DNA of 64,000 bases from Prorocentrum cordatum (lineage: Eukaryota > Sar > Dinophyceae > Prorocentrales > Prorocentraceae), in contig CAUYUJ010017787.1 of NCBI GenBank assembly GCA_963575745.1, forward strand, positions 62,001-126,000, in the 5' to 3' direction. A model generated the notes under the pieces. It was given only the letters and a program-made list of their open reading frames with translations. It had not been told where the DNA came from and searched no databases. The translations under genes were made by a program, and so were the position numbers. Positions 52,381 to 63,790 of this stretch are shown piece by piece (the first letter of the stretch is position 1; each line of letters begins with the position of its first letter).

Positions 52381-53326
52381 CTGATGATGGTGATGGTGAT
52401 GGTGATGATGATTATGATGATGGTGATGATGATGATGACGATGGTGATGGTGATGATGACGATGGTGATGATGATGGTGATGATGTTAATGATGCTGCTG
52501 ATGAGGATGATGAGGATGATGACGATGATGATGATGACGATGATGACGATGATGACGATAGTGATGGTGATGATGATCATGATGAGAGAAGAGCAGAGGT
52601 GATGATGACGATGACGATGATGGTGTTGACGATGATGATGACGGTGATGATGATGGCGATGATTACGATGATGGTGATGGTGATGATGATGATGCTGATG
52701 CTGATGATGGTGATGGTGATGATGATGATGATGATGATGCTGATGACGGTTAGGAGGATGCTGATGCTGCTGATGATGATGAGGAGGAGGAGGATGCTGC
52801 TGCTGATATTGATGATGGACACCGACGATGACGCTGATGCTGATGATACTGACGATGCTGATGATGATGACGACTATGGTAGTGACGATGATGATTCTGT
52901 ATCTCATTATTTACGACGAAGATACTGGGGATAATGATGATGTTGCTGATGTTAATAGTTGCGATGCTGATGATGACAATGAAGAAGATGGAGATGCTGC
53001 TGCTGATGATGATGGTGGCAACAACGATGATGAGGCTGATGATGATGATGATGATGATGATTATTTAATAGTGATGATGCTCATGCTGATGATGATGATG
53101 ATAGCGCCGATGCTTCTGCTGCTGATGATGATGACGACAATGATGATGCTGATGATACTGATGACGCTTGTGATGCTGCTGATGACAATAATGCTGCGGC
53201 TGATGAAGATGCTGCTGATGATTATGATGTCATTGATCATGATCATGATGATGCTGGTGATGATAGTGTTGATGATGATGCTGCTTCTGTTTATGATGCT
53301 GATGAGGGTGATCATGCTGATGCCGA

Positions 53327-53345
<19 letters not shown>
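52318..53345. repeat. Imperfect (GAT)n microsatellite
   Basis: About 1 kb of GAT with GAC, GCT, GGT and GAG variants. Its long poly-Asp and poly-Met frames are artefacts of the repeat. It ends in a TGT/TGC stretch at 53325-53360. Confidence 0.95.
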
Positions 53346-53354
<9 letters not shown>

Positions 53355-53357
<3 letters not shown>

Positions 53358-54950
53358 TTTGTTGAACTCTCACTTCTGAAGAATAATTATTGTTGATCCC
53401 CCCTGTCCGGTGCACATTGTTTTTTCTATTGAAGTGCCCTTCCCGGGGCTCGCACCCGGTTTTTCATCAGAGAATATCTTGAGGGTCAAACTGCGTTGTT
53501 GGCCCCTGGTTTACAACAACAACGGCTCCCGCGTGACACTTCCTAACAATTTATTGAAGAATCGCGCTCTCGCTTTGGACTTCCTTGCAATTTACCACCG
53601 GATCGCGGCTCCCGCTTGATATTTCCTCACAATTGATTGAAGAATCGCGCTCTCGCTTGGGACTTCCTCGCAACTTACTACCGAATCGCGGCTCCCGCCT
53701 GATACTTCCTGACAATTTATTCAGATGCCGCTCATCGGCATTCAGGAATCGCGCTCCCGCTACATATTGCCTGGCGGTTCAAGCAGAATTTTCGCTTCAA
53801 CGACCCGCCCGCTCGACCCGCCCGTCTGGGCCTGCCCGCCCGACCAGCCCGTTAGGGACTGCAGTCGCCGGTCGCTGCCCTTCGCCCGCCTTCGATGCCC
53901 CTCGCTGCCCGTACTGGTTCCGCGGTCGCCTTCGCTCGCTGCCCTTCGTGGCCCCGTTGCTGCCCTCAGTGGCCCCGTCGCTGCCCATCGTGGCCCCTTT
54001 TTCTATGCCCTTCGTGGCCCGCGCTCGCAGTCGCCCGTCGTGGCATACGCATGCCCTTCGTAGCCCCGCTGTCGCCCTTCATGGCCTCTGGAACTGCTCG
54101 GTGGTCATCGGGGCCATTCCGAAGCCCCCCAGAGGTCATAGGAGGCTTTCGGGTGCCTTCCAATCCCCCCGCGCCTTGTTTCCGCACCAGTCTCCGCTCG
54201 TATCCACCTGCCCCCACTTTTCAATGTTCTTTCCCAGCCTTCTCCTCTCTTTCCCTTTATCATCATTTTCATTTCGTTCGTTCTCCATTGTGCTATTCTT
54301 CAGTTTTTCGCATGCCGCCCACTCCTCCCCAGGCCACCCCATCCCACCCCAACAGTCTCCACCCCTTTCCGCTCGCATTCCGCATTTCTCCCAAATTATT
54401 CCCAGTCCTTCCTCCAGATTCCTCCGCGCGCCGCCCGCTCCTCCGCACTCCTTCCGGCTCCTCTTCTCCACTCCTTTCCACTCCACATCCCCGCGCTCCT
54501 TTCGACGCAGTTGCAGTTCTCACTATCCTTCCGCCCCACCACGAAACCTGTTACTGACACCAGTTCCCAACTGTACGCCCCCCCGTACGATATGTTCTTT
54601 CAAAGGGGCTTTACGCGGCGCTGCATATGGCGCGACCCATGGCGAAACTTATTGTTAACCTGCGTCGGAGTGACTGGCGCAAGCCATGGCGCAATCTGAA
54701 TCGCCGCTCGCAGCGCAAATCATCGTCCGCCCTCCTTCTGGCCCTTCCCCTCCCTTCCTCCGGTCCCTTCGTCTTCATTCTCCCCCGTTATCTGTTGTCC
54801 TTCGTTTTCAAAGGCTTCACCAACCACGCGTGGCAGGGAATGAATCTACCCCCAAAAAAGAGGTGCGATCGAAAACGAACAGGGCGGGTGTCCAGGGTTT
54901 GGGATATGCATATTGGATGACACGCGAGCAGACAAACACGAACAGGTTTA
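53355..54950. repeat. Composite tandem unit A
   Basis: Starts TTGAACTCTCACTTCTGAAG. It contains ~45-bp sub-repeats (ATCGCGCTCTCGCTTGGGAC, TTCCTCGCAACTTACT), a CGACCCGCCCG block at about 53801-53856, long C/T-rich DNA, and an end block at 54807-54950 (CACGCGTGGCAGG, GACACGCGAGCAG). A (TGT)n tract follows. The same order recurs in units B and C. Confidence 0.7.
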
Positions 54951-54957
54951 AATTGGG

Positions 54958-55009
54958 TGTTGTTGCTGTTGTTGTTGTTGTTGTTGCTGTTATTGTTATT
55001 GTTATTGTT

Positions 55010-55060
<51 letters not shown>

Positions 55061-55062
55061 GC

Positions 55063-55094
<32 letters not shown>

Positions 55095-55115
55095 TCGTTG
55101 CTTATTATATATATT
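54958..55115. repeat. (TGT)n microsatellite between composite units
   Basis: TGT repeats with TAT and TGC variants, about 160 bp. Confidence 0.95.
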
Positions 55116-55815
55116 GTTGATTTTCCCTTTCTCTCCGGGAAAAAAGGCCCTCCCGGGGCCCGCGCCTTGCTTTTATATGGGAATATCTTCCCCCGCGCAC
55201 TGCGCCCATGGCTCCCCGGGTACAAAAACAACGATTCCCGTTTGATATTTCCCAAGTATTCATTCCAAAATCGCGCTTTTGCGCGGGACATCTTCACAAT
55301 GTATTCAGAAATGGCGCTCTCGCGTGGGACATCATGGCGATTTGTTCCGACGCCGCGCCCTCGACATTCAGGAATCACGTTTTCGCTTTGGCTTTTCTTG
55401 CGATTTACTTCGACATCGCGTTATCGTTCGAGACTTCCTCACGATTCATGCAGGACTCACGCTTCAGCAAATCGCCTGCTCGACCTGGCCACCTGGGCCT
55501 GCCTTTCCGACCCGCCCGTTAGGGTCTACCCGCCCGATCAGCCCGTCTGGCTTTGCCATTCGATTCCTGCTCCGAGCCCCTCCTGGTAATTTCTCTCGTG
55601 TTCCATTTTTTTCCCTCCCCCTTCTATCCGTCCTTCTCCATCCCCCTTCTATCCGTCGACTTTTCCCCTGTTTCAAGGGCTGCATTACTTACGCGTGGCA
55701 GGCAAGGAAGATTTACGTACCCCAACGGGGTACGATCGAATACGAAGAGGGCGGGTATCGAGAGTTTGGGATATACGTGTTGAATGGCACGCGAGCAGGT
55801 AAGAACGAACAGTCT
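55116..55815. repeat. Composite tandem unit B (shortened)
   Basis: Same order as unit A: GGGGCCCGCGCC start block, sub-repeats (CGCGCTTTTGCGCGGGACAT, GGCGCTCTCGCGTGGGACAT), a GACCCGCCCGTTAGGG block, ACGCGTGGCAGG, and the end block ATGGCACGCGAGCAGG. Confidence 0.7.
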
Positions 55816-55824
55816 TACAGTTGT

Positions 55825-56804
55825 TGTTGAATTCTCACTTCTGAAGAAAAAAATTGGTTGGTCCCCCTCACCGGTGCATGCTGTTTTTTCCCAGTCAAAG
55901 CGTGCCCATCGACGCTCGCACCCTGTTTTTGACAGGGAACGCGTTGATGCTCAAAGTGTGCCCTTGCCCCCCCCCCGGACTACAACAACAATGGTTCCCG
56001 CCTGAGACTTCCTCCAAATTTACTCTGGACCCCTGCTCCTGAGACTTGCTTACAATTTACTCAGGATCGGTGCTCCCGCCTGTGACCGCCTCGCAATTTA
56101 GTCAGGACCCCCGCTTCCATCTGAAACTTCCTCACAACTTTCTCAGGATTGGCGATCCCGGTTGAGACTTCTTCGCAATTGAATCAAGACGTCCTCGCAA
56201 TTTAATCAAGACCCCCGCTCCCGCCAGAGAACCCTTCACATTTATGCAGGAATTGCGCTCTCGCCTGTGCTCTCCATGCAATTTATTCAGAAATCGCGCG
56301 TTCGACGCTCAGGAAACACGCTGCGCCAAGGACGCCGCTACAATGTACGTAGTAATCGCGCTCTCGCCATATTCAGGCATCCCGCTTGAATGTCCCACCC
56401 GCCCGACCCGCCCGTCAGGGGATCGCCCGCCCGTCGTGGGCTCCCGCCCGAGAGTTCTTTCAGGAACGGCGCTTTCGCCTAGGACTTCCTCGAACGTTCA
56501 CGCTCTCACCTTCCTGCTCCTCCTCCGTCCCCCTCCTCCCTCCTCCTCTCCTCCCCTCTCTCTCCCTCCTCTCTTCCTTCATCCTTATGCCTCTGTGCCG
56601 TATCCCCTCTCCCTCCTCTCCCTCCTCCTTTTTTTCCTTCCCTCTCCTGCCTCCTCCCTCCCTTTTTTTTTTTTTTTTGTTTTTTTGTTTTTTTTGTTTT
56701 TTTTTTGTTTTCTCTCTCTCTCTCTATATATATCCCCTCTCTCTCTTCCTCTTTCTTTATCTACCTCTTTTTTTTGTTTTCTCTCTCTCTCTCTCTCTCT
56801 CCCC

Positions 56805-56838
<34 letters not shown>

Positions 56839-57635
56839 TTATCTCTCTTTCTGCCTCTAATCAACCGCCCCCGCTTTGCTCCTTCTCTCTTGGCGTTTTC
56901 CCTCTTCCTTCGTCCCTCCCCCTCCCTTCCTCCCACTCTCCCTCGTTCTCCCCTTCTTTTTCCCTACCTAGGCTCTGCCTAGAAGGGTTCTTACTCTATG
57001 GGCTCAAGGGGCCGGGCAGTGGAACCCGCCCCGGGAGGTTCCCCCAGTCCCCTGGGATAGCTTTAGCTGTAGCTTTCGTTTTAGTTTAGTTTAGCTTTAG
57101 CTTAGCATTGGTTTGGCTTTAGCTTAGCTTAGCTTAGCTTTAGCTTAGTTTTAGCTTTAGCGTTAGCTTTAGCTTAGCTTTAACTTGGCTTTAGCTTAGC
57201 TTTGGCTTGGCTTTACCTTAGCTTTAACTTAGATTTAGCTTGGCGTTAGCTTAGCTTTAGCTTAGCTTTAGCTTAGCTTTAGCTTAGCTTTAGCTTAGCT
57301 TTAGCTTAGCTTTAGCTTAGCTTTAGCATAGCTTTAGCATAGCTTTACTGTTACTACTAATGCTGCGTTCCTAGGGGCTCCAACTCCTAGGTAGGGTCGC
57401 ACTGGGACAATTTGTTCCAGGGCCCACACCAATTCCAATGGTGGGTACATGTACGCCCACGTAGGATTGTCCGCCCGTTCAGGTTTGCCCGCTTGTCTAA
57501 GCCCGCCGCCCCCCGCAAAGATACATAATCCCACCAAAAGGGGTGTGATCGACGACAAAAAGGGCGGGTATCGAGGGTGTGGGGAACTCGTTTTGAATGA
57601 CACGCGGGCAAGTAAGAGCGATCAGTCTTATAATG
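55825..57635. repeat. Composite tandem unit C
   Basis: Starts TTGAATTCTCACTTCTGAAG, then sub-repeats (GCTCCCGCCTGAGACTTCC, ACAATTTACTCAGGA), a CACCCGCCCGACCCGCCCG block, a ~450-bp polypyrimidine CT tract (56500-56960), an AGCTT satellite (57058-57345), and the end block ATGACACGCGGGCAAG. TGT/GAT microsatellite follows. Confidence 0.7.
57058..57345. repeat. AGCTTAGCTTT satellite
   Basis: About 26 copies of an 11-bp unit (AGCTTTAGCTT and variants), nested in composite unit C. AluI-type AGCT sites recur every 5-6 bp. Confidence 0.9.
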
Positions 57636-57639
57636 ATCG

Positions 57640-58398
57640 TTGTTGTTGTGGATGCTGTGGGTGCTGCTGTTGCTGATGCTGATGCTGGTTAAGCTGACGG
57701 TGGTGCTGTTGATGATGATGGTGAGCCTGGCGGTGTTGATGATGTCGAGAGTGATGAAGGTGGGGAGGATGAGGGCGATGACGAGGATGATGACGATGAC
57801 GGCGGTGATGATGCGGTTGACGACGGCGAGGAGGCGGATAATTAGTGGGAGTCGTATGCGGATGCTGATATTGCACCTGATCATGATGTTGATGGTGCTG
57901 GTGGCGGTGAAGAGGAGGATTGTGCGAAATACGTGGGTTGTGAGGAGGATGCGGATGAGGATGAGGACGGGGACGAGAATGGTGAGGCGGAAGGGTAGGT
58001 TATGGTCTGGGAAGGCTGTATCAAATTACATCCGTCGTCCCGAGGCGGTGGGGGACAAAATGGACGAGTGAGAATAGCATGATGGTGGGCACGCGCATAC
58101 TTACGATTATGGTTCCCAAGGTGGCCATGAGTATGATTAGTATGTGCACGTTTTTTCCTATATTATTCCTTATATACCATTATGACCAAGATCGTGAGGA
58201 GGAGGGAGAAGACACGGAGGAGGTGGAGGAGGACGATGAGGATTAAGGCCGTCAAATGTGAGCCCTTGCCGCCCCTTGGAGAATGAGTATGACCACTCAA
58301 TACTATTACAAAGCACATCGCGATGAGGATGAGGATGGTGATCATGAGGAGAGAAGGAGGAGGAGGAGGAGGAGGAGGAGGAGGAGGAGGAGGAGGAG

Positions 58399-58433
<35 letters not shown>

Positions 58434-58480
58434 TGAGGATGAGTAGAATAAGTAAGATGGAGGAGGAGGAGGAGGAGGAG
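57640..58480. repeat. GAT/GGT-rich and GAGGA-rich low-complexity tracts
   Basis: 57640-57990 is mainly GATG and GGTG repeats. 58190-58480 is purine-rich, including a pure GGA run at 58355-58400 and (GAC GAG)n at 58400-58430. 57990-58190 is mixed sequence with no gene recognised. Confidence 0.8.
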
Positions 58481-58675
58481 GAGTGCCGCCACATGGCACG
58501 TGACGCTTGTCTTTTTGATGAGGAGGGGATACGGAGGAGCAGAAGGACGAACATAGTAAACCCAATAGTAATCAACGATGTTGAAATACAACATCCCTCG
58601 AAGATCCCCCTTCATTGGTCACTACAGGGGATCATTTCCACTGAGGCAATTGCCACGTTGGTGAACATCGTGAAG

Positions 58676-59300
58676 CGTGCCAACACACAATTCTCAGGAC
58701 TTCAACGCCGCGGGTTAACCTGAGTGTTCCGTCTTGGCGATCCTGAATCGTGCCAGGACACCATTCGTGGGACTTCAACATCACGAATTAATGTAACCGC
58801 TGCGTCCTTACATCCGGAATCGTTCCAAAACATTGTTTCTGGTATGCTAACCATGAGATTCCGTGGGACTCTGTATTCATGTTCAAAACATATGTGTGCG
58901 CGGCGCTGAGGCGAGAGCCACATTTTGTAAACGAGCCGCCCTCAATCCGCGAAGCGCTTGACAATTTTAAGAACGAATGCGCGCGGCGCTAAGGCAGAAG
59001 CTACATTTTGGATACAGGCCTCCTTCAACCGGTGAAACTCCGACGGTGTTTGTCAGTCCACATCCGCATTTCGAAAACGGACCGAGAGCCACATTTTGAA
59101 AAGGAGCCGCCCTCCATCCGTGAAGCTCTTGCAGTTTTTGAGACGCATGTGCGCGGCACTTCGGCGAGAGCCACATGTTGAAAGCGACCCGCCCTCAATC
59201 CGTGAAACTTTTACTGCAAATTTTCAAACAGAATGTGCGCGGCATTTCGGCGAGAGCCACATTTTGAAAACGAGCCACCCTCAATCCGTGAAGCTCTGAC
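58676..59300. repeat. Two short tandem families (~70 bp and ~85 bp)
   Basis: 58676-58870 holds about two and a half units with CCAGGACACCATTCGTGGGA-type blocks. 58895-59300 holds about five units with GAGAGCCACATTTTGAAAA, CGAGCCGCCCTCAATCCGTG and ATGTGCGCGGCACTTCGGC blocks. Confidence 0.75.
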
Positions 59301-59529
59301 GCATTTTTAGCATCAGGGTCATAAGTGGTGAGGCAGTCTCTGGCGACACGCGTGGCCCACCCTTGCGACCGGCCGCGGGGTGCGACAGGGAGGAGTTATC
59401 TATGAGGAAAAAGAATGGAGGAGGAGCAGGCAGACCTTGTCCTTGGCCTTGGGAGAGATAATATTCAGTGTCGTGCCGGGGTGTCTCTCCTCGTCTTCGT
59501 CCTCGTCTTCTTTCTTTTTTTCTTTTCAC

Positions 59530-60060
59530 CCTCCCTTCTTGGAGCCTCCTGGGGGCCTTGTGGGATCCTCTTCGAGGTATCTTGAAGACCTTCCAGGAAA
59601 TTCTTGGGGCATCTTGGGTGCGTCTTCGGGGATTATCGGGCCTCTTGAGGGCTTCTTGTGCCGTCTCAGGGCTCTTTTGAGCAGTCTGGCACTTTTGGAG
59701 TCCGTCTTGGGGCCATCTTGGTGGTCTTTACGGCCCTCCCTTGGGCCGTTGTGGATGCCTCATGGTCGATGTTGAAGGCCTCTTGCCTTCTTGGGGCTCT
59801 CTTTGATATCTGGAGGCGATATCAGAGGGACGTGAAGCCGCCTTGGGCTGACGGAAGCTCGACTTTCCGAGAACGTTAGCATCATTCAAATATTACGGCA
59901 AAGAAATCAGTGACTTTGACATCTTCGGGCCCTCGTGGATGTCCTCTTGGAGCTCTCTTGGGCCGTTTCGCGGGCCTTTTGGGCAGTCTTGGGGCCATCT
60001 TGAATCGTCTTGCCCTTTGTGGCCTGCCAGGGCCATCCTGGAAGCCATCTGGGGCATCTG
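59530..60060. repeat. CTTGGGGCCT degenerate repeat (locus 2)
   Basis: Same family and orientation as 45900-46585, with TCTTGGGGCATCTTGGGTG-type blocks. Long open frames here are considered artefacts. Confidence 0.75.
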
Positions 60061-60375
60061 CGCCGGGGCGCCCAGGGAGGTGCGGGAGGGAGTGGCGATG
60101 CACGCGCGGGAGCGCAAGGAGAGGGTGGGGAGTCACTGAGAAGACTTGCGCGACCCTGCTGGACAACACTTCCCATTCTAGCACGCCTCAACGCGCCAGG
60201 GGGCACGGTGGCGGAGCTGCCACCATCATGCCCGGCCGTGGCCAGGCACGGTTGTGGTGGTGTACCGCCGTCTTCTGCGGACATAGCGCCGCCAGGAGGC
60301 CCCCCGCCGCCCCCTTTGGGAGGCAAGGTGCCCCGCGCTCCTTCTGAGGGGCGGCGGGGGGAGGGGCGCTTCTGA
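60061..60375 (+). CDS. Candidate host exons, low confidence
   Basis: EVREGVAMHARERKER (60078-60125), preceded by CCCAG and followed by GTGGGG, resembles a short helical exon. 60180-60375 gives LNAPGGTVAELPPS and PPGGPPPPPLGGKVP, a Pro-rich stretch ending at a stop. Either could be part of the coiled-coil gene on either side; no homology is recognised. Confidence 0.25.
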   Translation, partial: RRGAQGGAGGSGDARAGAQGEGGESLRRLARPCWTTLPILARLNAPGGTVAELPPSCPAVARHGCGGVPPSSADIAPPGGPPPPPLGGKVPRAPSEGRRGEGRF

Positions 60376-60999
60376 GAATTGCTGCCCTCTCCCCTTGCTC
60401 TACTTCCCGTCCTGCGCGCCGCCAAACCTCCGCTCAGATCCAGTCGTCGCGGAAAAATCGCGATAGGCGGCTTCGCCCCGTCCAGGGCCCTGCCTGGGGG
60501 CCTATGCAGATCGATCCCCCCTATGGTGATACGGTGAGAAGCACCAGTCAGCGGCTTCATTGATCAGCGATCCGCCTGTGATCAGTGCAACTTTTGGGGG
60601 GAATATGTTCAGGGGACATGCGTGGACCTCCAACCGCCCCCACTGAACGCCGATCGGGCCCGACAGCCGACCTCGACCCAGGAGTGTGCGGGGTCGCTAC
60701 TGTGGGCCTATCGCCGACTTATCGTCGAAGCATCGGCGACTCCAGCTAGATGATACCCACCCCCCTGAGCAGGTCCCCTGGTGGCTTTTGGGCCGTAACT
60801 CGGGCCTCTGGCGGCGGTTCAAGACGATCCGGGCAGCCCCAGACGCCCCTCGGAGGCGCAGACGCTGGAAGGCATCCCGAGGCTGGAACGCCGCCGAGAC
60901 CTCACAGAGACGCCCGAAAACCTCGAACTTCGGAACCCGAGAGCCTCGGACCTGACAGTCCCCCGAGCCAGCCCCCCTTTGCAGTGACGCTGCCCCTCG

Positions 61000-61199
61000 C
61001 ACGAGCCCGCCTCCAGGCCGAGCGGGAGCGGGCGCGCGCCCGCGCTGAGCTGCACGAGGCCGCGGCGGAGTCGCGCCAGGCGCGCCGCGCCGCCGAGGAG
61101 GCGCTCGGCGCCTGCCAGGCGGCGTCGGAGGCCGCGGCGGAGGGCCGCGCCTCCGCGAGGCGCGCGGCTCAGCGGGCGGCGGAGGACGATGGCGGAGGA
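61000..61199 (+). CDS. Candidate coiled-coil exon 3
   Basis: Frame ARLQAERERARARAELHEAA, ESRQARRAAEEALGACQAAS, AAAEGRASARRAAQRAAEDD: continuous Ala/Arg/Glu heptads like those of the exons at 49.3-50.2 kb. It runs into a (GGA)n tract at 61199-61275. If these are exons of one gene, the intervening ~10.7 kb would be an intron filled with repeats. Confidence 0.45.
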
Positions 61200-61559
61200 T
61201 GAGGAGGAGGAGGAGGAGGAGGAGGGGGAGGAGGAGGAGGAGGAGGAGGAGGAGGAGGAGGATGAGGAGGAGGAGGAGGACCGTGTACACCCAAGAGTCC
61301 CAACGATGGTGGGATAAACCCTCCAGGTTCCCTTTTCGTAGACCCCTACGAGGATTCATTCCCACTCAGGGAACTGGGAACTGCCTCGTTGGGAGACAGT
61401 CGTTTGAAGACCCTGAAGCTTATCGACCTCAGGATGGGTTGCATTCACAACGGCTAGACAGTCGGGCTTTTCGCGGGCACCAACACGGGAACCGACATGC
61501 AAGTCAACTATCTCACTGATGCTCACCGGTCCGGAAGACTACACGGGGCAGGCTGCTTC

Positions 61560-63400
61560 CCCGACTCAGCGGCTCGGCTTGCCCATCCCGACAAGGTCAC
61601 CAACCCTGAGGCCCGCGAGCTCACCGCGGTTCGCCGACGTTCTGCACAACCACCACGTTCAACGTGCCGAAGAGTCGAATTCCTGACCATGCGCGCTGCC
61701 AATGCGGCGGCCCGCGCTGGGAAGCAGTCGCTGTGGGTCGTTGCCAACGGCGCCCCGAGCGCGCGCGACGACGATGTGCGGTCCGTGGAGGGGCTGACGC
61801 GGGCTAGGGGGCGGTGGCTGCTGTACCCCGAGAAGAAGACCGCTGGCATGCCTGGGCTGCTGCCGCTGTGCGCGGGGATGCCGGTGCAGTTCGCGGACGC
61901 GGTTAACTTCGAGTTCGGCGCGTGCAAGCGGGCGGCGGGCGTCGTGCATGGGCGGGCGTTGTGCGAGGCCGACGCGAGGATGGTGCGCGAAGTCCATGCG
62001 GAGGCAGAAGTCGTCCTGAGGGAGGTGCCCGTGGCTATGCGCGTGAAGTTGCACGGTCAAGCAAAGGTATTCTCGCCGGGCCTGCCGCTGGGCGTCTTCC
62101 CGTTGAAACCGAAGACGATGTCTTGGGGCAGGGGCGCGGGGGGCGGCGCGGCGGTGAAGCGCGCGGGGTTCACAGCGGCTCCTCATTTCGCATCGACGGC
62201 GCACGCAGTGACGGGGGCGACGCCCCCGACCGCCGTCGTTGACCTCCTGGGCGTGGCGCGGGCGCCGCGAGCAGACGACGTGCCGCCGAGCTACGTGGCC
62301 CTTAGCCGAGTTCGCACAGCGGATGACATTCTCATCGCGCAGGCTCTCCCCCCAGCGCTGTTCCGCATGGGGCACCAGCGCGGCCCGTGGTTGCTTAGTT
62401 CGATCGTCGATGGCTCGGTGACGATCGAAGATGCAGAGGCTAAGTGGGCAGAGAAGACAGCGCCGACGAGGAAGCGTCTCCTGGAGCTCGCGCTTCCGTG
62501 CGCGGCGTGCCGACAGAGCAAGGCGCTGGAGAGGTTCTGGGTGCCCGAGTGCAGCGCGTTGCCCCCCGCTGGGGCATGCGAAGGCCGCGCTGACGCCCGG
62601 CGCTCGGCGATGCTTCACCCACTGCTCCCAGCGGGCCCGAGCCCAGCCCTGCGCCGAAGGTGCCGCGGACGTGCAGAGGCCGGACCCTCTGGCCAGCGAG
62701 CTCCGTTGTTTTGAATGCGGCAGAGCCAGGCGCGTCTCCGAGTACGACAAGAAGATGTTGGGGCAGTTGCGCTCAGATGACGCCCTCGAGAGAGCGGCGT
62801 GCCCGGCGTGTCGCCCCGCGCAGCTGCGCCGGCCACCGTCGAAGATATGCGCGTAGTACACGTGCATCCAGTGCGGGGCAGGAAGGGCATGTGGCACTTT
62901 GACTTTGGCCGGCTGAATATGCATGGGGGGCCCGAGTGCGTTGTGTGCAAGGAGTGATTCGACCTGCGCGCGCGTCCTCCTTGCGGGATGTGCGGGGCGA
63001 GGCCAGAAAGGAATCTGCATTGCAGTCAGAGTAATTTCCAGTGTGAGGCCTGTGGGCTCCCGCGCTGCGACGTCTGCAAGGTAGCCCCGCGGCCGCGGAG
63101 CGCGAAGTACCTGGCAGCCAGCCGGCCGTCGTGGACGTGCCCGGCGCGCCGCCGGGTCGGTCAGTGCGTGGTCTGCGGGGCCCTGTCGCCAGACGTGGCA
63201 AAAAAATTGTCGGCGTTCTGCGACTTGGGGAGGGCCGAGGTGCACGTGCGACGCGTGCCTCTACCCGCCATGCGGCGCGCGCAAGAACGCGCCGCGGCCG
63301 CGCGAGCGCTGGTGGACAGCGCGCGCTACCCCGGATTGGAAATGCGCAGGTTGCGCGAAGGCGCGCGAGCGAGGGGCGAGGTGCGCGTAGTCAAAAGATA
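61560..63400 (+). pseudogene. PIF1-like helicase, C-terminal half with zinc-finger tail, frame-broken
   Basis: Frame 61497-62714 carries the C-terminal half of a PIF1-type DNA helicase: VEFLTMRAANAAARAGKQ, KTAGMPGLLPLCAGMPVQFA, then motif V-like PHFASTAHAVTGATPPTAVV and motif VI-like YVALSRVRTADDILI. Walker A and B motifs are absent, so it is 5'-truncated or has upstream exons outside this frame. The tail holds at least four Cys clusters in changing frames: CAACRQSK (frame 1), CFECGRARR with CPAC (62431 frame), CEACGLPRCDVC (62988 frame), and CTCDACLYPPC with CAGC from 63241. Such helicases with Cys-rich tails are numerous in dinoflagellates. No complete active enzyme is encoded. Confidence 0.7.
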
Positions 63401-63644
63401 TCAGTTCACTTGCCGCTATCATCAGGGACGTCGTCGTCATCGTGTCCAGTGGCGGGAAGAGGCCCTCCTGCGCCCCCGTCGCCTGCGCCATCCGCTTGGT
63501 GGCAGTTTTTGGAGGCAGTAAGGGCCGCCGCGCCCCCTCTCGAGAGCGCTTGGAGGCGAGGGCGCGACGAACAATCAAGAACCAATGAGTAAGTCAGGCT
63601 TGGCACCTGAATATCACAGGTTGGTGGCATCCGCAGGCGCTCGC

Positions 63645-63790
63645 GGGGGTCCTCGCGGGGCCCTCTTGAATTGTCTTTGGGGCCATTGGGGCCCTCATGC
63701 GGCCATTTGGGGCCGTCTTGGGGCCATCTTGGGCCGTCTTGGAGCCGCCCGGGGCCGCCCTGCAGCCATCTCGAGTCGTCTTGGCGCCCC
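63645..63790. repeat. CTTGGGGCC degenerate repeat (locus 3)
   Basis: Short array of GGCCGTCTTGG and GGGGCCATC blocks, the third occurrence of the family at 45.9 and 59.5 kb, in the same orientation. The remaining 200 bp of the window show nothing recognisable. Confidence 0.7.

Noticed and set aside
52308-53379. Poly-Asp, poly-Met and poly-Ile open frames
   Set aside because: They are direct translations of the GAT microsatellite.
57058-57345. Telomere-like TTTAG repeats
   Set aside because: The unit is AGCTTAGCTTT, not TTTAGGG, and it is internal to a composite repeat.
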